From assembly GCA_034006985.1 (NCBI GenBank), contig JAVERT010000007.1:1-64000 (forward strand): a stretch of DNA of 64,000 bases. The letters run 5' to 3'. Below are positions 1 to 8,435 of the stretch, piece by piece; the stretch's first letter is position 1, and each line of letters starts with the position of its first letter. Under the pieces are notes generated by a model, which saw only the letters and a program-made list of their open reading frames with translations, was not told the origin of the DNA and searched no databases. A program made the translations under genes and the position numbers. The DNA is from Gudongella sp034006985. Its GTDB lineage: Bacteria; Bacillota; Clostridia; Tissierellales; Tissierellaceae.

Positions 1-86
1 ATTTTATTATCTTCAATCCTTAAAGTAATACCTCTAATGGCCTTAATGCCTCCGTAGCTTACATGCAAATCATTTACTAAAAGCAT
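1..86 (-). CDS. livF: Branched-chain amino acid ABC transporter ATP-binding protein LivF, N-terminal part only
   Basis: Partial gene: only the first 28 or so codons are inside the window, reading MLLVNDLHVSYGGIKAIRGI and onward, the usual LivF opening. The ATG overlaps the livG stop codon by one base (TAATG), and GGAG lies just before it inside livG, so translation is probably coupled. LivF is the second ATPase of the high-affinity branched-chain amino acid importer and works with LivG at the cytoplasmic face of LivHM. The Walker motifs lie outside the window. The identity rests on the N-terminal residues and on position after livK-H-M-G. Confidence 0.85.
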   Translation of the reverse strand, partial: MLLVNDLHVSYGGIKAIRGITLRIEDNK

Positions 87-853
87 TACTCCACCCCCAG
101 ATAAGCTTCAATTACTTTTTCGTTATTTTGAATATCATATGGATTACCCTCTGCAATTAAGATTCCATGGTCAAGCACATAGATCCTATCGCATATACCC
201 ATAACAACCTCCATATGGTGCTCAATTAAAAATATTGTAAGGTCAAATTCTTCTTTAATTTCTCTAATAAATCCCATCAAATCTTGAGTTTCTTGAGGAT
301 TCATACCAGCAGCTGGCTCATCTAATAGTAAAAGTTTTGGATCAGTTGCAATCGCCCTTGCTATCTCAAGTCTTCTTTGTTGTCCATATGGAAGTGAAAA
401 TGCTTTTTCATTTCTTAGTTCATAAAGTCCTACTTTTTTAAGAAGGTAATGAGATTTCTCTATCATAGCTTCTTCTGAACGCACATATCCTGGAGTTCTT
501 AAAATAGAAGCCATCATACCTTGTTTAAGTCTTAAATGATTTCCAATAAAAACATTGTCTTCAACAGAAAGATCTCTAAATAATCTTATGTTTTGAAATG
601 TTCTGCATACCCCTAAATTAGCAATCTTATCTGGTCTCATTCCAGTTATATTTATAATCTCTTTATCTGGTTGTATTTGGATAGTTCCACTAGTTGGTGC
701 ATAAACTCCTGTAACCACATTAAACACGGTAGTCTTTCCTGCACCGTTTGGTCCAATAAGTCCTACAATTTCCCCTTTATCTATATGCGCTTCAAAGTCG
801 CTAACTGCCACTACACCACCAAATCTCATTGTAATATTATTAATTTTTAGCAT
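86..853 (-). CDS. livG: Branched-chain amino acid ABC transporter ATP-binding protein LivG
   Basis: ATPase subunit of the LivFGHM importer; it hydrolyses ATP in the cytoplasm to drive uptake of leucine, isoleucine and valine or related substrates. The 255-residue protein has Walker A GPNGAGKTT near residue 34, the LPYGQQRRLEIARA signature near 154, Walker B LLLLDEPAAGMNP near 175 and the switch histidine in LIEHHMEVV, all in canonical order and at normal family length. The start lies inside the end of livM, so the two are probably translationally coupled. The exact substrate cannot be read from the sequence. Confidence 0.93.
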   Translation of the reverse strand: MLKINNITMRFGGVVAVSDFEAHIDKGEIVGLIGPNGAGKTTVFNVVTGVYAPTSGTIQIQPDKEIINITGMRPDKIANLGVCRTFQNIRLFRDLSVEDNVFIGNHLRLKQGMMASILRTPGYVRSEEAMIEKSHYLLKKVGLYELRNEKAFSLPYGQQRRLEIARAIATDPKLLLLDEPAAGMNPQETQDLMGFIREIKEEFDLTIFLIEHHMEVVMGICDRIYVLDHGILIAEGNPYDIQNNEKVIEAYLGVE

Positions 854-1910
854 AGCGGCCCCTCACTTTCGCATAAGTTGTAAAAAATATATTGTCCTTT
901 TTAAATATAATAACCATCATTAAAATAAGTGAAAATACTACCATCCTAAGTCCAGGAAGTGCTGGGGTTTGAAAGAATCCTAAATCCATTGCTTGATCAA
1001 GAAATCTTAATCCCTCCATAGCTACTGTAACTATTATAGCTGCAAATACAGTACCCATTATAGATCCCATACCACCTAAGACTACTATAAGTAGTATATT
1101 AAAAGTCAATGCAAATTTAAATAATGTTGGGTCAATGGTACCAAGTGATACCGCAAGAAGACCTCCACCTATTCCAGCAAGTCCTGAACCTAATGTAAAG
1201 CTCATAACTTTATGCTTAAATAAATCTACCCCCATTGATCTAGCAGCTATCTCATCTTCTCTTATGGCTTTAAGAGCTTTACCATAAGAACCTTCCATAA
1301 GTCTTTTCATCAAATAGACTGTTATTATCGCGGAGACTCCTGCCCAGAGCAGATTTATCTGAGGCTTAACGTTAAATACTTCAGATATAAAAATATTTCT
1401 AATCTGTGGTATTCCCTTTAATCCAAGAGCACCGTTAGTTACAGACTGTAAGTTTATAATAACTACCCTTATGATTTCTGAAAAACCCAAAGTTGCAATT
1501 GCCAAGTAGTCATCTGTTAATTTTAAAACTGGTGCACCTATTAAAAATCCAAATATAGCAGCCATTACTCCACCCATAAGGAGAGCAAATACAAATGGCA
1601 TATTAAGATCTGCTAAAAATGGAACTATAGGTTTCATATAAAAGTTAACTTCTTTCAATTCTGGCGGAATGGTTAATAAAGCTGTTGTATACGCTCCGAT
1701 AGCCATAAATCCAGCATGTCCAAGTGAAAAAAGACCGGTAAATCCATTTATAAGGTTCATACTTAAACCAAGCACTATATATATTAGAGAAAGGTTTATA
1801 ATTCTAATTTGATAACTATCCATAAATAAATTGATTAATAATAATGCTACAAGAAGTACTGTTATTATAACAGCTTGTTTTATAAGGTTTTTCTTATCAG
1901 TTTTCTTCAT
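840..1910 (-). CDS. livM: Branched-chain amino acid ABC transporter permease LivM
   Basis: Membrane permease of the Liv importer, 356 residues, with an N-terminal hydrophobic segment and many further membrane spans. The family signature is clear: LSMNLINGFTGLFSLGHAGFM near residue 48 and the coupling-helix region around GKALKAIREDEIAARSMGVD near residue 210, which contacts LivF or LivG. It lies 2 bp after livH, with an AGGTGTAATT ribosome binding site, and its 3' end overlaps livG. It acts in the cytoplasmic membrane as a dimer with LivH. Confidence 0.92.
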   Translation of the reverse strand: MKKTDKKNLIKQAVIITVLLVALLLINLFMDSYQIRIINLSLIYIVLGLSMNLINGFTGLFSLGHAGFMAIGAYTTALLTIPPELKEVNFYMKPIVPFLADLNMPFVFALLMGGVMAAIFGFLIGAPVLKLTDDYLAIATLGFSEIIRVVIINLQSVTNGALGLKGIPQIRNIFISEVFNVKPQINLLWAGVSAIITVYLMKRLMEGSYGKALKAIREDEIAARSMGVDLFKHKVMSFTLGSGLAGIGGGLLAVSLGTIDPTLFKFALTFNILLIVVLGGMGSIMGTVFAAIIVTVAMEGLRFLDQAMDLGFFQTPALPGLRMVVFSLILMMVIIFKKDNIFFTTYAKVRGRYAKN

Positions 1911-1912
1911 AA

Positions 1913-2806
1913 TTACACCTTCTCCGTCATTTTTTCGCCCATAATTCCAGTAGGCTTAACAAGTAGTATAACTATCAAAAGTACAAAAGAAAACGCATCT
2001 CTATAACCAGTTAAGCTTGGTAAAAATGCAATAAGCATAATCTCGCCAAGGCCTAGTATAAATCCACCTATTACAGCTCCAGTGATATTCCCTATACCCC
2101 CTATAACCGCTGCTATAAAGCATTTAAGCCCTGGAATAACTCCCATCAAAGGAAGTAACTGTGGATACTTTGTCCCCCAGAGAATTCCTCCTACAGCTGC
2201 TAAAAACGAACCAGTGAAAAATGTAAAGGAAACAACTCTATTTATATCAATACCCATAAGACTAGCTGCTTCATAGTCTTTGGATAAAGCTCTCATTGCC
2301 ATACCAGTTTTAGTTTTTTGAATGATAAAGGTCAATCCCACTAATAGAATAATTGTAATAATAGGAATAATTACAGATACTAAGGAAACCGATATCCCAC
2401 CAACTACAAGGATTTTGTTCATTACCTCAGGAATTGGAAATGCTTTTGGTCTTCCACCAAATACTAAAACCCCAAGGTTTTGAAGTAAAAATGATGCACC
2501 AATTGCTGATATCAAAATAGTTATACGAGGTGCTCCTCTAAGTGGCTTATATGCCAATTTTTCAAGTAAAACTCCAGCTCCTCCTGTAAGTACAGCAGAT
2601 AGTATAAATACTAACCACCAAGGAATTGGTGTATAAGTCATGCCATAATAAGTGATATATGCTCCAAGCATAAAAATATCACCATGGGCAAAGTTTATAA
2701 GTCTGAGTATTCCATAAACCATGGTGTAACCGATGGCAATCAAGGCATACAAACTTCCCAAGGAGGTGCCGTTTACCAGATGCTGCATAAACTCTTTAAA
2801 CTCCAT
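1913..2806 (-). CDS. livH: Branched-chain amino acid ABC transporter permease LivH
   Basis: Second membrane permease of the Liv importer, 297 residues, within the normal family range. It shows the LivH opening GTSLGSLYALIAIGYTMVYG, followed by RLINFAHGDIFMLGAY, and the cytoplasmic coupling segment TGMAMRALSKDYEAASLMGI near residue 167. It is the first gene after the substrate-binding protein, separated by 81 bp that hold a strong hairpin (2853-2876). A run of G residues just before the ATG serves as ribosome binding site. Confidence 0.92.
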   Translation of the reverse strand: MEFKEFMQHLVNGTSLGSLYALIAIGYTMVYGILRLINFAHGDIFMLGAYITYYGMTYTPIPWWLVFILSAVLTGGAGVLLEKLAYKPLRGAPRITILISAIGASFLLQNLGVLVFGGRPKAFPIPEVMNKILVVGGISVSLVSVIIPIITIILLVGLTFIIQKTKTGMAMRALSKDYEAASLMGIDINRVVSFTFFTGSFLAAVGGILWGTKYPQLLPLMGVIPGLKCFIAAVIGGIGNITGAVIGGFILGLGEIMLIAFLPSLTGYRDAFSFVLLIVILLVKPTGIMGEKMTEKV

Positions 2807-2852
2807 TATTTTTTTCCCCCTAACGCTTTGTTGTCCTACATAAATTAAATAA

Positions 2853-2876
2853 TCCCTCCCCCTTAAGGGAGAGGGA
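2853..2876 (-). terminator. Intercistronic hairpin between livK and livH
   Basis: A nearly perfect 24-base palindrome, TCCCTCTCCCTTAAGGGGGAGGGA on the minus strand by halves (arms TCCCTCTCCC and GGGGGAGGGA with one mismatch), lies between the binding-protein gene and the permease genes. The sequence after it is T-rich but has no continuous U tract. Such a hairpin probably acts as a partial terminator or 3' stabiliser, giving more binding protein than permease. This role is inferred from position. Confidence 0.55.
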
Positions 2877-2887
2877 AAATAATTAGT

Positions 2888-4045
2888 CTAGTATGGTTCT
2901 ACTGTTGTAAGATATTTAAATTGACCATCTACAACTCTATTAATAACTGCTGATTTAACAGCATCTCCGTTTGAATCAAGAGTAATATTTCCTGTAGCTC
3001 CAACAAATCCATCTGTTATAGCTAATTGTTCTTGAATTTTAACTGGATCAGCTGAGTCAGCTCTTTCAATTGCATCAACTATTAACATATAAGCATCATA
3101 TCCAAGTGCTGCAAATGCATTAGCATCTTTTCCATACTTAGTTTTAAAATCTGCTAAGAATGTTTCAGATACTGCAGTTACTGGAGATTCAGCAGTAAAG
3201 TGTGTTGAAAATACAGCTCCTTCAACAGCGTCTCCACCTATTGATAAAAACTCTGGTGCTTCCCAAGTGTCTCCACCAAGTATTGGAACATCCATGCCTA
3301 AATCTCTAGCTTGTTTAATTAACAATGCAGATTCACCATAGTTTCCAGGTGCAAATATAACATCAGGATTTAAAGATTTTATACTTGTAAGTTGCGCTGT
3401 AAAATCTTGATCACCAGTGTTATAAGAAAGAGTAGAAACTATACTATCATCTGAGCCAGTCAAGCCAGTAAAAGCATCTACAAAGTATTTGCTAAGGCCA
3501 ACAGAATAATCTTGTTGAACATCTTGTATTATTGCTGCTGTCTTTGCTCCAAGATCATTAAATGCATAATTAGCCATAACAGTTCCTTGGAATGGGTCTA
3601 TAAAACAAACTCTAAAGTAAAAATCATTGTCTAATGTAACTAATGGGTTAGTAGGTGAACAACCAACAGCAGGAATTTGAGCATTCTTAACTAGGTCCCC
3701 AGCTGCCATTGAAAGTGAAGAACCATAAGAACCTATAATAGCAACAACTTTATCTTGCTCAATAAGTTTAGAAGCAGCATTTGCAGCCTCAACCTTATCT
3801 GATTTATTATCTACAACTACTATTTCAATTTTCTTACCAAGTACTTCTCCTTTTGTCTCAAATGCAAGTTGAATACCTTCAACAGTCATTTCTCCACCAG
3901 CTGCATTTACACCTGTCATAGGCTCAAATACACCTATTTTAATAACATCTGCATCTCCCGCTGGAGCATCTGCCCCTTGACTACATCCTGCAAGTGTTCC
4001 AATAACTAGAACTAATGATAATATAAGTAATAAAGCTCTTTTCAT
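2888..4045 (-). CDS. livK: Branched-chain amino acid ABC transporter substrate-binding lipoprotein
   Basis: Extracytoplasmic binding protein of the Liv importer, 385 residues, type I periplasmic-binding fold. A signal sequence with lipobox L-A-G-C places the lipid-modified cysteine at residue 21, so the protein is membrane-anchored. Mature features typical of the LivJ/LivK family include IKIGVFEPMTGVNAAGGEM, the VVAIIGSYGSSLSMA segment near residue 100 and ALGYDAYMLIVDAIERA near 313. It is the first gene of the operon, with ribosome binding site AAGGGGG seven bases before ATG. The ligand could be any branched-chain amino acid or a related compound. Confidence 0.9.
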   Translation of the reverse strand: MKRALLLILSLVLVIGTLAGCSQGADAPAGDADVIKIGVFEPMTGVNAAGGEMTVEGIQLAFETKGEVLGKKIEIVVVDNKSDKVEAANAASKLIEQDKVVAIIGSYGSSLSMAAGDLVKNAQIPAVGCSPTNPLVTLDNDFYFRVCFIDPFQGTVMANYAFNDLGAKTAAIIQDVQQDYSVGLSKYFVDAFTGLTGSDDSIVSTLSYNTGDQDFTAQLTSIKSLNPDVIFAPGNYGESALLIKQARDLGMDVPILGGDTWEAPEFLSIGGDAVEGAVFSTHFTAESPVTAVSETFLADFKTKYGKDANAFAALGYDAYMLIVDAIERADSADPVKIQEQLAITDGFVGATGNITLDSNGDAVKSAVINRVVDGQFKYLTTVEPY

Positions 4046-4123
4046 TAATTTTCCCCCTTTTATTGAATATTCTGAAATCCCCTAATAAAAAAAACGACGC
4101 CTCTGTTAACCTCCTTTTGATTT

Positions 4124-4147
4124 AAAAAAGGGATAGAAAACTACCCC
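4124..4147 (-). terminator. Terminator-like hairpin in the liv leader (possible attenuator)
   Basis: On the minus strand, GGGGTAG-TTTT-CTATCCC forms a 7-bp stem (one G-U pair) followed at once by six T residues, an intrinsic-terminator arrangement. It begins about 18 bases after the start point expected from the liv promoter and ends about 80 bases before livK. The T tract also exists in the other orientation. It may terminate read-through from the upstream peptidase gene, attenuate liv transcription, or both. Confidence 0.5.
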
Positions 4148-4171
4148 ATTTTTTGAATTTAATTAATTACT

Positions 4172-4200
4172 AGTATACCCTTTCAACTATATAAAGTCAA
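4172..4200 (-). promoter_or_regulatory. Sigma-A promoter of the liv operon
   Basis: TTGACT and TATACT are separated by exactly 17 bases on the minus strand, five of six matches to consensus at each element. It is placed correctly to transcribe livK, giving a leader of about 120 bases that contains the hairpin at 4124-4147. This is the strongest vegetative promoter recognised in the window. Confidence 0.8.
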
Positions 4201-4245
4201 GAGTCTATAGTGCTCAAACAAAGAGGCTAAACCCTATTGCAGTGC

Positions 4246-5904
4246 TTATCCTAGAAGTTTTTGAATTGCTCTAAACGTTATATTTGGAACAATTTCAAAG
4301 GTATGCTTTTTATGAACCCTCTCAGTCCTCTTATGTCCATCCTTACCGAAGGTCCCAATATTTACAACAGGAACATTAATTTCTAGGATTTCATCAATTG
4401 GATGAATATATTTGCTACCCCATGCAGGCATATTTTTTTCTAAGGCTACAAGTTCATCTGGATCATCAGAAAGAGCCATAAAACTAGAGTCAGAAATATA
4501 TGGATAAAACATCTTTAGAACTAGAGGTTTATCCGAATGAGTCTGAATCTCTTGAACAGATTCTTTTACTGCATCTAAAAGAGCTTTTTCGTTTTGGGTC
4601 TTACCCGTCATTTCAATTCTTGCTGAGAATGTTGAAGAATAATAGATAATTATTAATGGAGACTTATCCTCTGACCACTTTAATGCTTCTTCAATAACCG
4701 CAACTGAAAAATCTCTTAAATCCATAATTGGATTTTCTTTATTTAGATTGTTAGAAAAATCTTCAATATGTTTTTGAAACTTTTCTCCATGTTTAACTCT
4801 AAGCTCATTATAAAACTCTTCCCAGGTATATACCCTCCTATTATATGGTAATGGAGTATATGGGTGGTTTGCCCTCTCACAATAGCTCTTATATGAATCG
4901 TCCATATATAGTAGAATAGAGTCAAACGCTTCTTCAGCTTTCCCTTTCACTTTTTCCATAACATCTTTTGGACTCATACTATGTGTAAAGAAGTTAAAAT
5001 AAGTATAAGCAGCTAAAGGAGTCTGTACTGTATAGCCTACTTTTGTATCAGCTTGTTTTAAGCTTGTAGGTGGCACAGTTAATTCTCCCAATGCCATATC
5101 GCTTAACTCAGGATTTAAATCGATTTTCCTATTAATTTCTGCCACTAGTGCATTTGGATTTAAACCACCATAGGAATCTCCAACATGAGTTTCTTTTCCT
5201 GTTACATAAAACGACGGCAATAATTTGCCAATAGTTCCAAAGTAAATATATCTATTTTCATCAAGAGGATGATATGGAGTAGAATAATCAGCATTTATCG
5301 CTGAAATATAATCTAAGTTATACTTTTTTTTCCATTCAATCAACAGTTTAAGTATAGAAATAGCACCATGAGAATTATCCTCTTCATCGCATTCAGCAGC
5401 TGCGATTAAATATCCATCTAACTTATCAGGGTTTTTCGCAAAATAATCCATAATATACATATGCCCCGCAACACCTGACTTCATATCAAGCGCTCCTCTG
5501 CCAAATAAATACTCTCCTGATTCAATATCAGCTAGAACTTCTTTAGTAGTTTGAGAGTTTCTTAGAAATTCCATATTAGCATCTGGATCAAAAGCCAACT
5601 CTTTGTGTTCACCAAAATCATCAACACCAACTGTATCAATATGCCCCATAAGCACAATTGCTCGATTAGAATTTCCCTTGGTTCCCTTTACCATAGCAAT
5701 TGTATTATGTCTCACTATTTCATCATCTATAGTCTGTTGAAAAAGTAGAAAATCTGGATTATTCTTAAAGTACTCAATTTGACTATAGTAATCAAAAATC
5801 CATTTAGCTACCTTAGATTCTCCACCTTCAGATTTTACTATGCTTGGAATTTTCACAAGTTCTCTAGTTATCGTTTCAACTTCATTTAAGCATTTTAAAT
5901 ACAT
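4246..5904 (-). CDS. M20-family peptidase, RocB-like (arginine utilisation type)
   Basis: A predicted cytoplasmic zinc peptidase of 552 residues, the length of the RocB branch of M20. Metal-site motifs are present: MGHIDTVGVDDFGEH near residue 85, GRGALDMKSG with the bridging aspartate near 135, and AECDEEDNSHG near 169. An in-frame TTG lies 15 bases upstream, but it overlaps the GGAGGTG ribosome binding site, which is correctly spaced from the ATG at 5904, so that ATG is the better start. RocB is linked to arginine catabolism in Bacillus; its substrate is not established. It lies upstream of the liv operon, in keeping with amino-acid fermentation. Confidence 0.8.
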   Translation of the reverse strand: MYLKCLNEVETITRELVKIPSIVKSEGGESKVAKWIFDYYSQIEYFKNNPDFLLFQQTIDDEIVRHNTIAMVKGTKGNSNRAIVLMGHIDTVGVDDFGEHKELAFDPDANMEFLRNSQTTKEVLADIESGEYLFGRGALDMKSGVAGHMYIMDYFAKNPDKLDGYLIAAAECDEEDNSHGAISILKLLIEWKKKYNLDYISAINADYSTPYHPLDENRYIYFGTIGKLLPSFYVTGKETHVGDSYGGLNPNALVAEINRKIDLNPELSDMALGELTVPPTSLKQADTKVGYTVQTPLAAYTYFNFFTHSMSPKDVMEKVKGKAEEAFDSILLYMDDSYKSYCERANHPYTPLPYNRRVYTWEEFYNELRVKHGEKFQKHIEDFSNNLNKENPIMDLRDFSVAVIEEALKWSEDKSPLIIIYYSSTFSARIEMTGKTQNEKALLDAVKESVQEIQTHSDKPLVLKMFYPYISDSSFMALSDDPDELVALEKNMPAWGSKYIHPIDEILEINVPVVNIGTFGKDGHKRTERVHKKHTFEIVPNITFRAIQKLLG

Positions 5905-6097
5905 ATCATCCACCTCCAAATATAACTAAATTATGTCATAAGCTTAGTTTTTTATCAAATAATTTTACCGATATACCCTTTAAAAGCATTAGTATTGTAA
6001 CTAGACTCGATTAATTTTACAGTTGTATTACATTGAAATAATTTAATATATTTATAGTACAAAGAATGATATACTCGTTTTTAAGGAGAGTGATTCA

Positions 6098-7102
6098 ATG
6101 AAAAAATATTTAAGTATGTTGATTGCTCTTTTAATAGTATTACAACCTCTTAGCGCTTTTGCAGATAGTTTTAAAGACGTTAAACAAAGCGACTGGTATT
6201 ACGGAAATATCTCAATATTAGTCCAAGACGGAACCTTAAATGGATATCCTGATAAAACCTTTAAACCACAGAATACTATTACAAGAGCCGAGTTTATTAA
6301 AGCTACAATGTCAGTTATTGGGTATGATAATATACCTTCAACTGGAACGCATTGGGCAGATGGATATATTCAGAAGGGAAAAGATCTTGGTATATTATGT
6401 TCATATGTTACATCAAATCCAGATGTAGCAATTACAAGATACGATATGTCAAGAATTGTATCAAATTTACTTACATATCAGAATTACAATTCAAGCGTAG
6501 ACTTAAATTTATATGAAAATTCACTAGGTGATATTGCTGCAATAAGTAATAATTTAGATCCTGTACTTAAAAAATCAGTCCTAAATTCATATGCAAGTGG
6601 AATATTAACAGGCTATGAAGATGGAACCTTTAGTGGTGATCGAACCCTAAACAGAGGAGAAGCAGCGACTGTTTTACTTAGAATAAAGGATGCTAAGTAT
6701 AGAGCTAAACCAAAAGTCGTTTCAGAAAGCTCTTATCAAGAAGAAATACTAGCACTTGTAAATAAGGAAAGAACTTCAAGGGGATTAAATGCACTTGTTT
6801 TATCAGCTGAAATTTCAAAAGTTGCAATAGAAAAATCAAAAGATATGGCAATCTTTGACTACTTTAGCCATGAATCTCCAAACTATGGTTCGCCATTTGA
6901 TATGATGAAAAAGTTTGGAATCACCTATAGAGCAGCAGGCGAAAATATAGCCATGGGTTATACAACCCCAGCAGATGTAATGGAAGGCTGGATGGATTCT
7001 CCTGGGCATAAAGCAAATATTCTTAGTACAAATTTTAATAAAATTGGAATTGGAATGTATAGAGGAGATTCAGTTTACTGGACACAACAGTTTACAGACT
7101 AG
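6098..7102 (+). CDS. Secreted SLH-domain protein with C-terminal CAP (SCP/YkwD) domain
   Basis: A 334-residue exported protein. Signal peptide about 1-22 (cleavage after AFA), then three S-layer-homology repeats: FKDVKQSDWYYGNI near 24, THWADGYIQKGKDLGIL near 84, and an ILTGYEDGTFSGDRTLNRGE repeat near 168. A CAP domain fills 211-334 with FSHESPNYGSPFDM, GENIAMGY, SPGHKANIL and YWTQQF. SLH repeats anchor proteins to pyruvylated cell-wall polymers; bacterial CAP domains have varied, mostly unproved roles. AAGGAGAG precedes the ATG. The gene stands alone on the plus strand between minus-strand operons and ends in an intrinsic terminator. Confidence 0.88.
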   Translation: MKKYLSMLIALLIVLQPLSAFADSFKDVKQSDWYYGNISILVQDGTLNGYPDKTFKPQNTITRAEFIKATMSVIGYDNIPSTGTHWADGYIQKGKDLGILCSYVTSNPDVAITRYDMSRIVSNLLTYQNYNSSVDLNLYENSLGDIAAISNNLDPVLKKSVLNSYASGILTGYEDGTFSGDRTLNRGEAATVLLRIKDAKYRAKPKVVSESSYQEEILALVNKERTSRGLNALVLSAEISKVAIEKSKDMAIFDYFSHESPNYGSPFDMMKKFGITYRAAGENIAMGYTTPADVMEGWMDSPGHKANILSTNFNKIGIGMYRGDSVYWTQQFTD

Positions 7103-7106
7103 AATA

Positions 7107-7139
7107 CAATTCACAATGCACAGATCACAGTGCACAATT
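7107..7139. repeat. Partial copy of the CAATTCACAA-type repeat
   Basis: Directly after the SLH-CAP stop codon lies a run built from ACAATTCACAATGCACAGAT, then CACAGTGCACAATT. The same words recur at 59237-59340 and 59892-60125, where they form long inverted repeats. This looks like a fragment of that repeat family. Confidence 0.5.
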
Positions 7140-7158
7140 AAAATATAGAGACAAAATC

Positions 7159-7198
7159 AAACATCCAAAATCATAGGTTTTGGATGTTTTTTATTTTT
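7159..7198 (+). terminator. Intrinsic terminator of the SLH-CAP gene
   Basis: AAACATCCAAAA pairs with TTTTGGATGTTT over 12 bp around a short loop, followed by TTTTATTTTT. It lies 57 bases after the stop codon of the SLH-CAP gene. Confidence 0.85.
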
Positions 7199-7473
7199 AG
7201 TCGTAAGGACTGATTTCCACACCAGTCCGAAAAAATAAAAATCCTTCGCAATCTAAGATATAGCTAGCTGTCATCCTGAGCGTAGCGTAAGGATCTTTAT
7301 GTAAAGATTTCTCGACAAACTCGAAATGACAGTATCAATCTACAATTGATATGCGCTGGGACAAAAATAACCGCCCTTTTGTTTGTCCACTGAAATTTAA
7401 AAATTCTTCACATGAAAAGAACCAAGGAATTTTGAATTCCTCAGCTCTTTGCTTTATTCTTTTTCTAATTATA
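7199..7473. other. Intergenic region between the SLH-CAP and flagellin genes
   Basis: No convincing gene. It contains one dispersed repeat copy (7268-7332) and small hairpins, including GGACAAA...TTTGTCC at 7359-7388 on the side downstream of flagellin. None of the hairpins after the flagellin stop has a clear U tract, so the flagellin terminator was not pinned down. A 62-codon open frame on the minus strand here overlaps the flagellin end and has no ribosome binding site. Confidence 0.5.
7268..7332. repeat. Dispersed palindromic repeat, copy 1
   Basis: The element is bounded by CTGTCAT and ATGACAG and contains CATCCTGAGCGTAGCG, GGATCTT, a small AT-rich centre, AAGATTTCTCGACAAACTCG and AATGAC. 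The halves are related in inverted orientation, so the whole can fold into a hairpin. Related copies occur at 8557-8623, 30470-30531 and 63948-64000. Confidence 0.8.
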
Positions 7474-8310
7474 TTACTGTAGTAATTGTAGTACTGATTG
7501 TGGCATTTGGTTAGCTTGTGCAAGCATTGAAGTTGCTGCTTGGCTTAAGATATTGTTTTTAGTAAATGTCATCATTTCTTCTGCCATATCAACATCTCTA
7601 ATTCTTGATTCAGCTGCTGTTAAATTTTCTGATGTAGCTGTTAAATTGTTTATAGTGTGCTCTAATCTATTTTGATTTGCACCTAAATATGAACGTGCTG
7701 CAGATACAGTTTTTATAGCTGCATCAATTTGTGTAGTTGAAACTGTCCCTAGAGAAACATCAATTGTTGCTGCTGTGAATAATGTATTTGCGTCAGCCGC
7801 TGTCTTGTTCACTAAATCCAATTCTAATTCTTCACCTTCATTAGCTCCAATTTGAAGTGTTACATTAGCTAATGCTACTGGAGTACTATCAGCACTTTCA
7901 CCCAATAGTTGGATTCCATTAAACCTAGTATTTGTAGATATATTTGTGATTTCTTTTACTAACTCATCGCCTTCTGCCTTTATTGCTAATAAATCATCAC
8001 TGCTATTTGTTCCATTAGCAGCTTGTACTGATAACTCTCTCATTCTTTGTAAAATTGAATGGGTCTCACTAAGTGCGCCCTCTGCCGTTTGAATTAGAGA
8101 AATACCATCTTGTGCATTTCTATTGGCTTGATTAAGTCCACCTATTTGACCTCTCATTTTTTCTGAGATAGATAGTCCAGCTGCATCATCTCCAGCTTTA
8201 TTGATTCTAAGTCCTGATGATAATTTAGCTAGCGAACTACTTTTTGCATTGTTTGCTGCTGTAAGTCTTGAATAAGTATTCATTGCTGAAATGTTTTGAT
8301 TAATTCTCAT
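7474..8310 (-). CDS. hag: Flagellin
   Basis: Structural subunit of the flagellar filament, 278 residues, a minimal flagellin with conserved D0/D1 ends and little D2/D3 between them. The N-terminus MRINQNISAMNTYSRL and LSSGLRINKAGDDAAGLSIS, and the C-terminus RIRDVDMAEEMMTFTKNNIL then QAATSMLAQANQ, are diagnostic. The open frame extends 27 codons upstream, but AAGGAGGAAT sits just before the ATG at 8310 and homology begins there. It is transcribed alone from a sigma-D promoter with a leader of about 118 bases holding several hairpins. Export goes through the flagellar type III apparatus with FliS as likely chaperone. Confidence 0.95.
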   Translation of the reverse strand: MRINQNISAMNTYSRLTAANNAKSSSLAKLSSGLRINKAGDDAAGLSISEKMRGQIGGLNQANRNAQDGISLIQTAEGALSETHSILQRMRELSVQAANGTNSSDDLLAIKAEGDELVKEITNISTNTRFNGIQLLGESADSTPVALANVTLQIGANEGEELELDLVNKTAADANTLFTAATIDVSLGTVSTTQIDAAIKTVSAARSYLGANQNRLEHTINNLTATSENLTAAESRIRDVDMAEEMMTFTKNNILSQAATSMLAQANQMPQSVLQLLQ

Positions 8311-8338
8311 TTTTATTCCTCCTTGAATTTTGGTTGTT

Positions 8339-8362
8339 ATCGCTTGCTTCCTTGCTTGCGAT
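8339..8362 (-). promoter_or_regulatory. Leader hairpin with GGA in the loop (candidate CsrA site)
   Basis: In the flagellin leader, ATCGC pairs with GCGAT around a loop that contains AAGGAA. It lies about 30 bases before the flagellin start and upstream of the AAGGAGGAAT ribosome binding site, which also contains GGA. CsrA binds GGA in hairpin loops, and in Bacillus subtilis it represses hag this way. Here the site is inferred from sequence only. Confidence 0.5.
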
Positions 8363-8375
8363 TTATTTCTTTTTA

Positions 8376-8401
8376 GAAGCTTTATGATCACCTCAAGCTT
8401 C
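8376..8401 (-). other. Stem-loop in the flagellin leader
   Basis: GAAGCTT and AAGCTTC form a perfect 7-bp stem around a 12-base loop between the two GGA hairpins of the flagellin 5' leader. Its role is unknown; it may stabilise the mRNA or space the putative CsrA sites. Confidence 0.4.
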
Positions 8402-8410
8402 AGCTTTTGT

Positions 8411-8427
8411 GAGAAGTTTTTCCTCTC
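8411..8427 (-). promoter_or_regulatory. Promoter-proximal GGA hairpin (candidate CsrA site)
   Basis: GAGA pairs with TCTC around the loop GGAAAAACT on the minus strand, at the very start of the predicted flagellin transcript. The stem is short, so this is weaker evidence than the 8339-8362 hairpin; the pair together resembles the two-site arrangement of the Bacillus hag leader. Confidence 0.4.
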
Positions 8428-8435
8428 TAAGAATA

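Noticed and set aside
2082..2276. 64-codon plus-strand frame
   Set aside because: Lies opposite livH in an antisense frame, has no ribosome binding site and reads as a shadow of the permease. Similar shadows opposite flhA, fliP, motAB, fliI, cheA and cheB were dropped for the same reason.
4046..4171. T-box or other large riboswitch in the liv leader
   Set aside because: The leader is only about 120 bases and lacks a T-box sequence and specifier-loop architecture; only a simple terminator hairpin is supported.
7335..7523. 62-codon minus-strand frame after flagellin
   Set aside because: It overlaps the flagellin end in another frame, has no ribosome binding site and crosses the repeat-rich spacer; no coding pattern seen.
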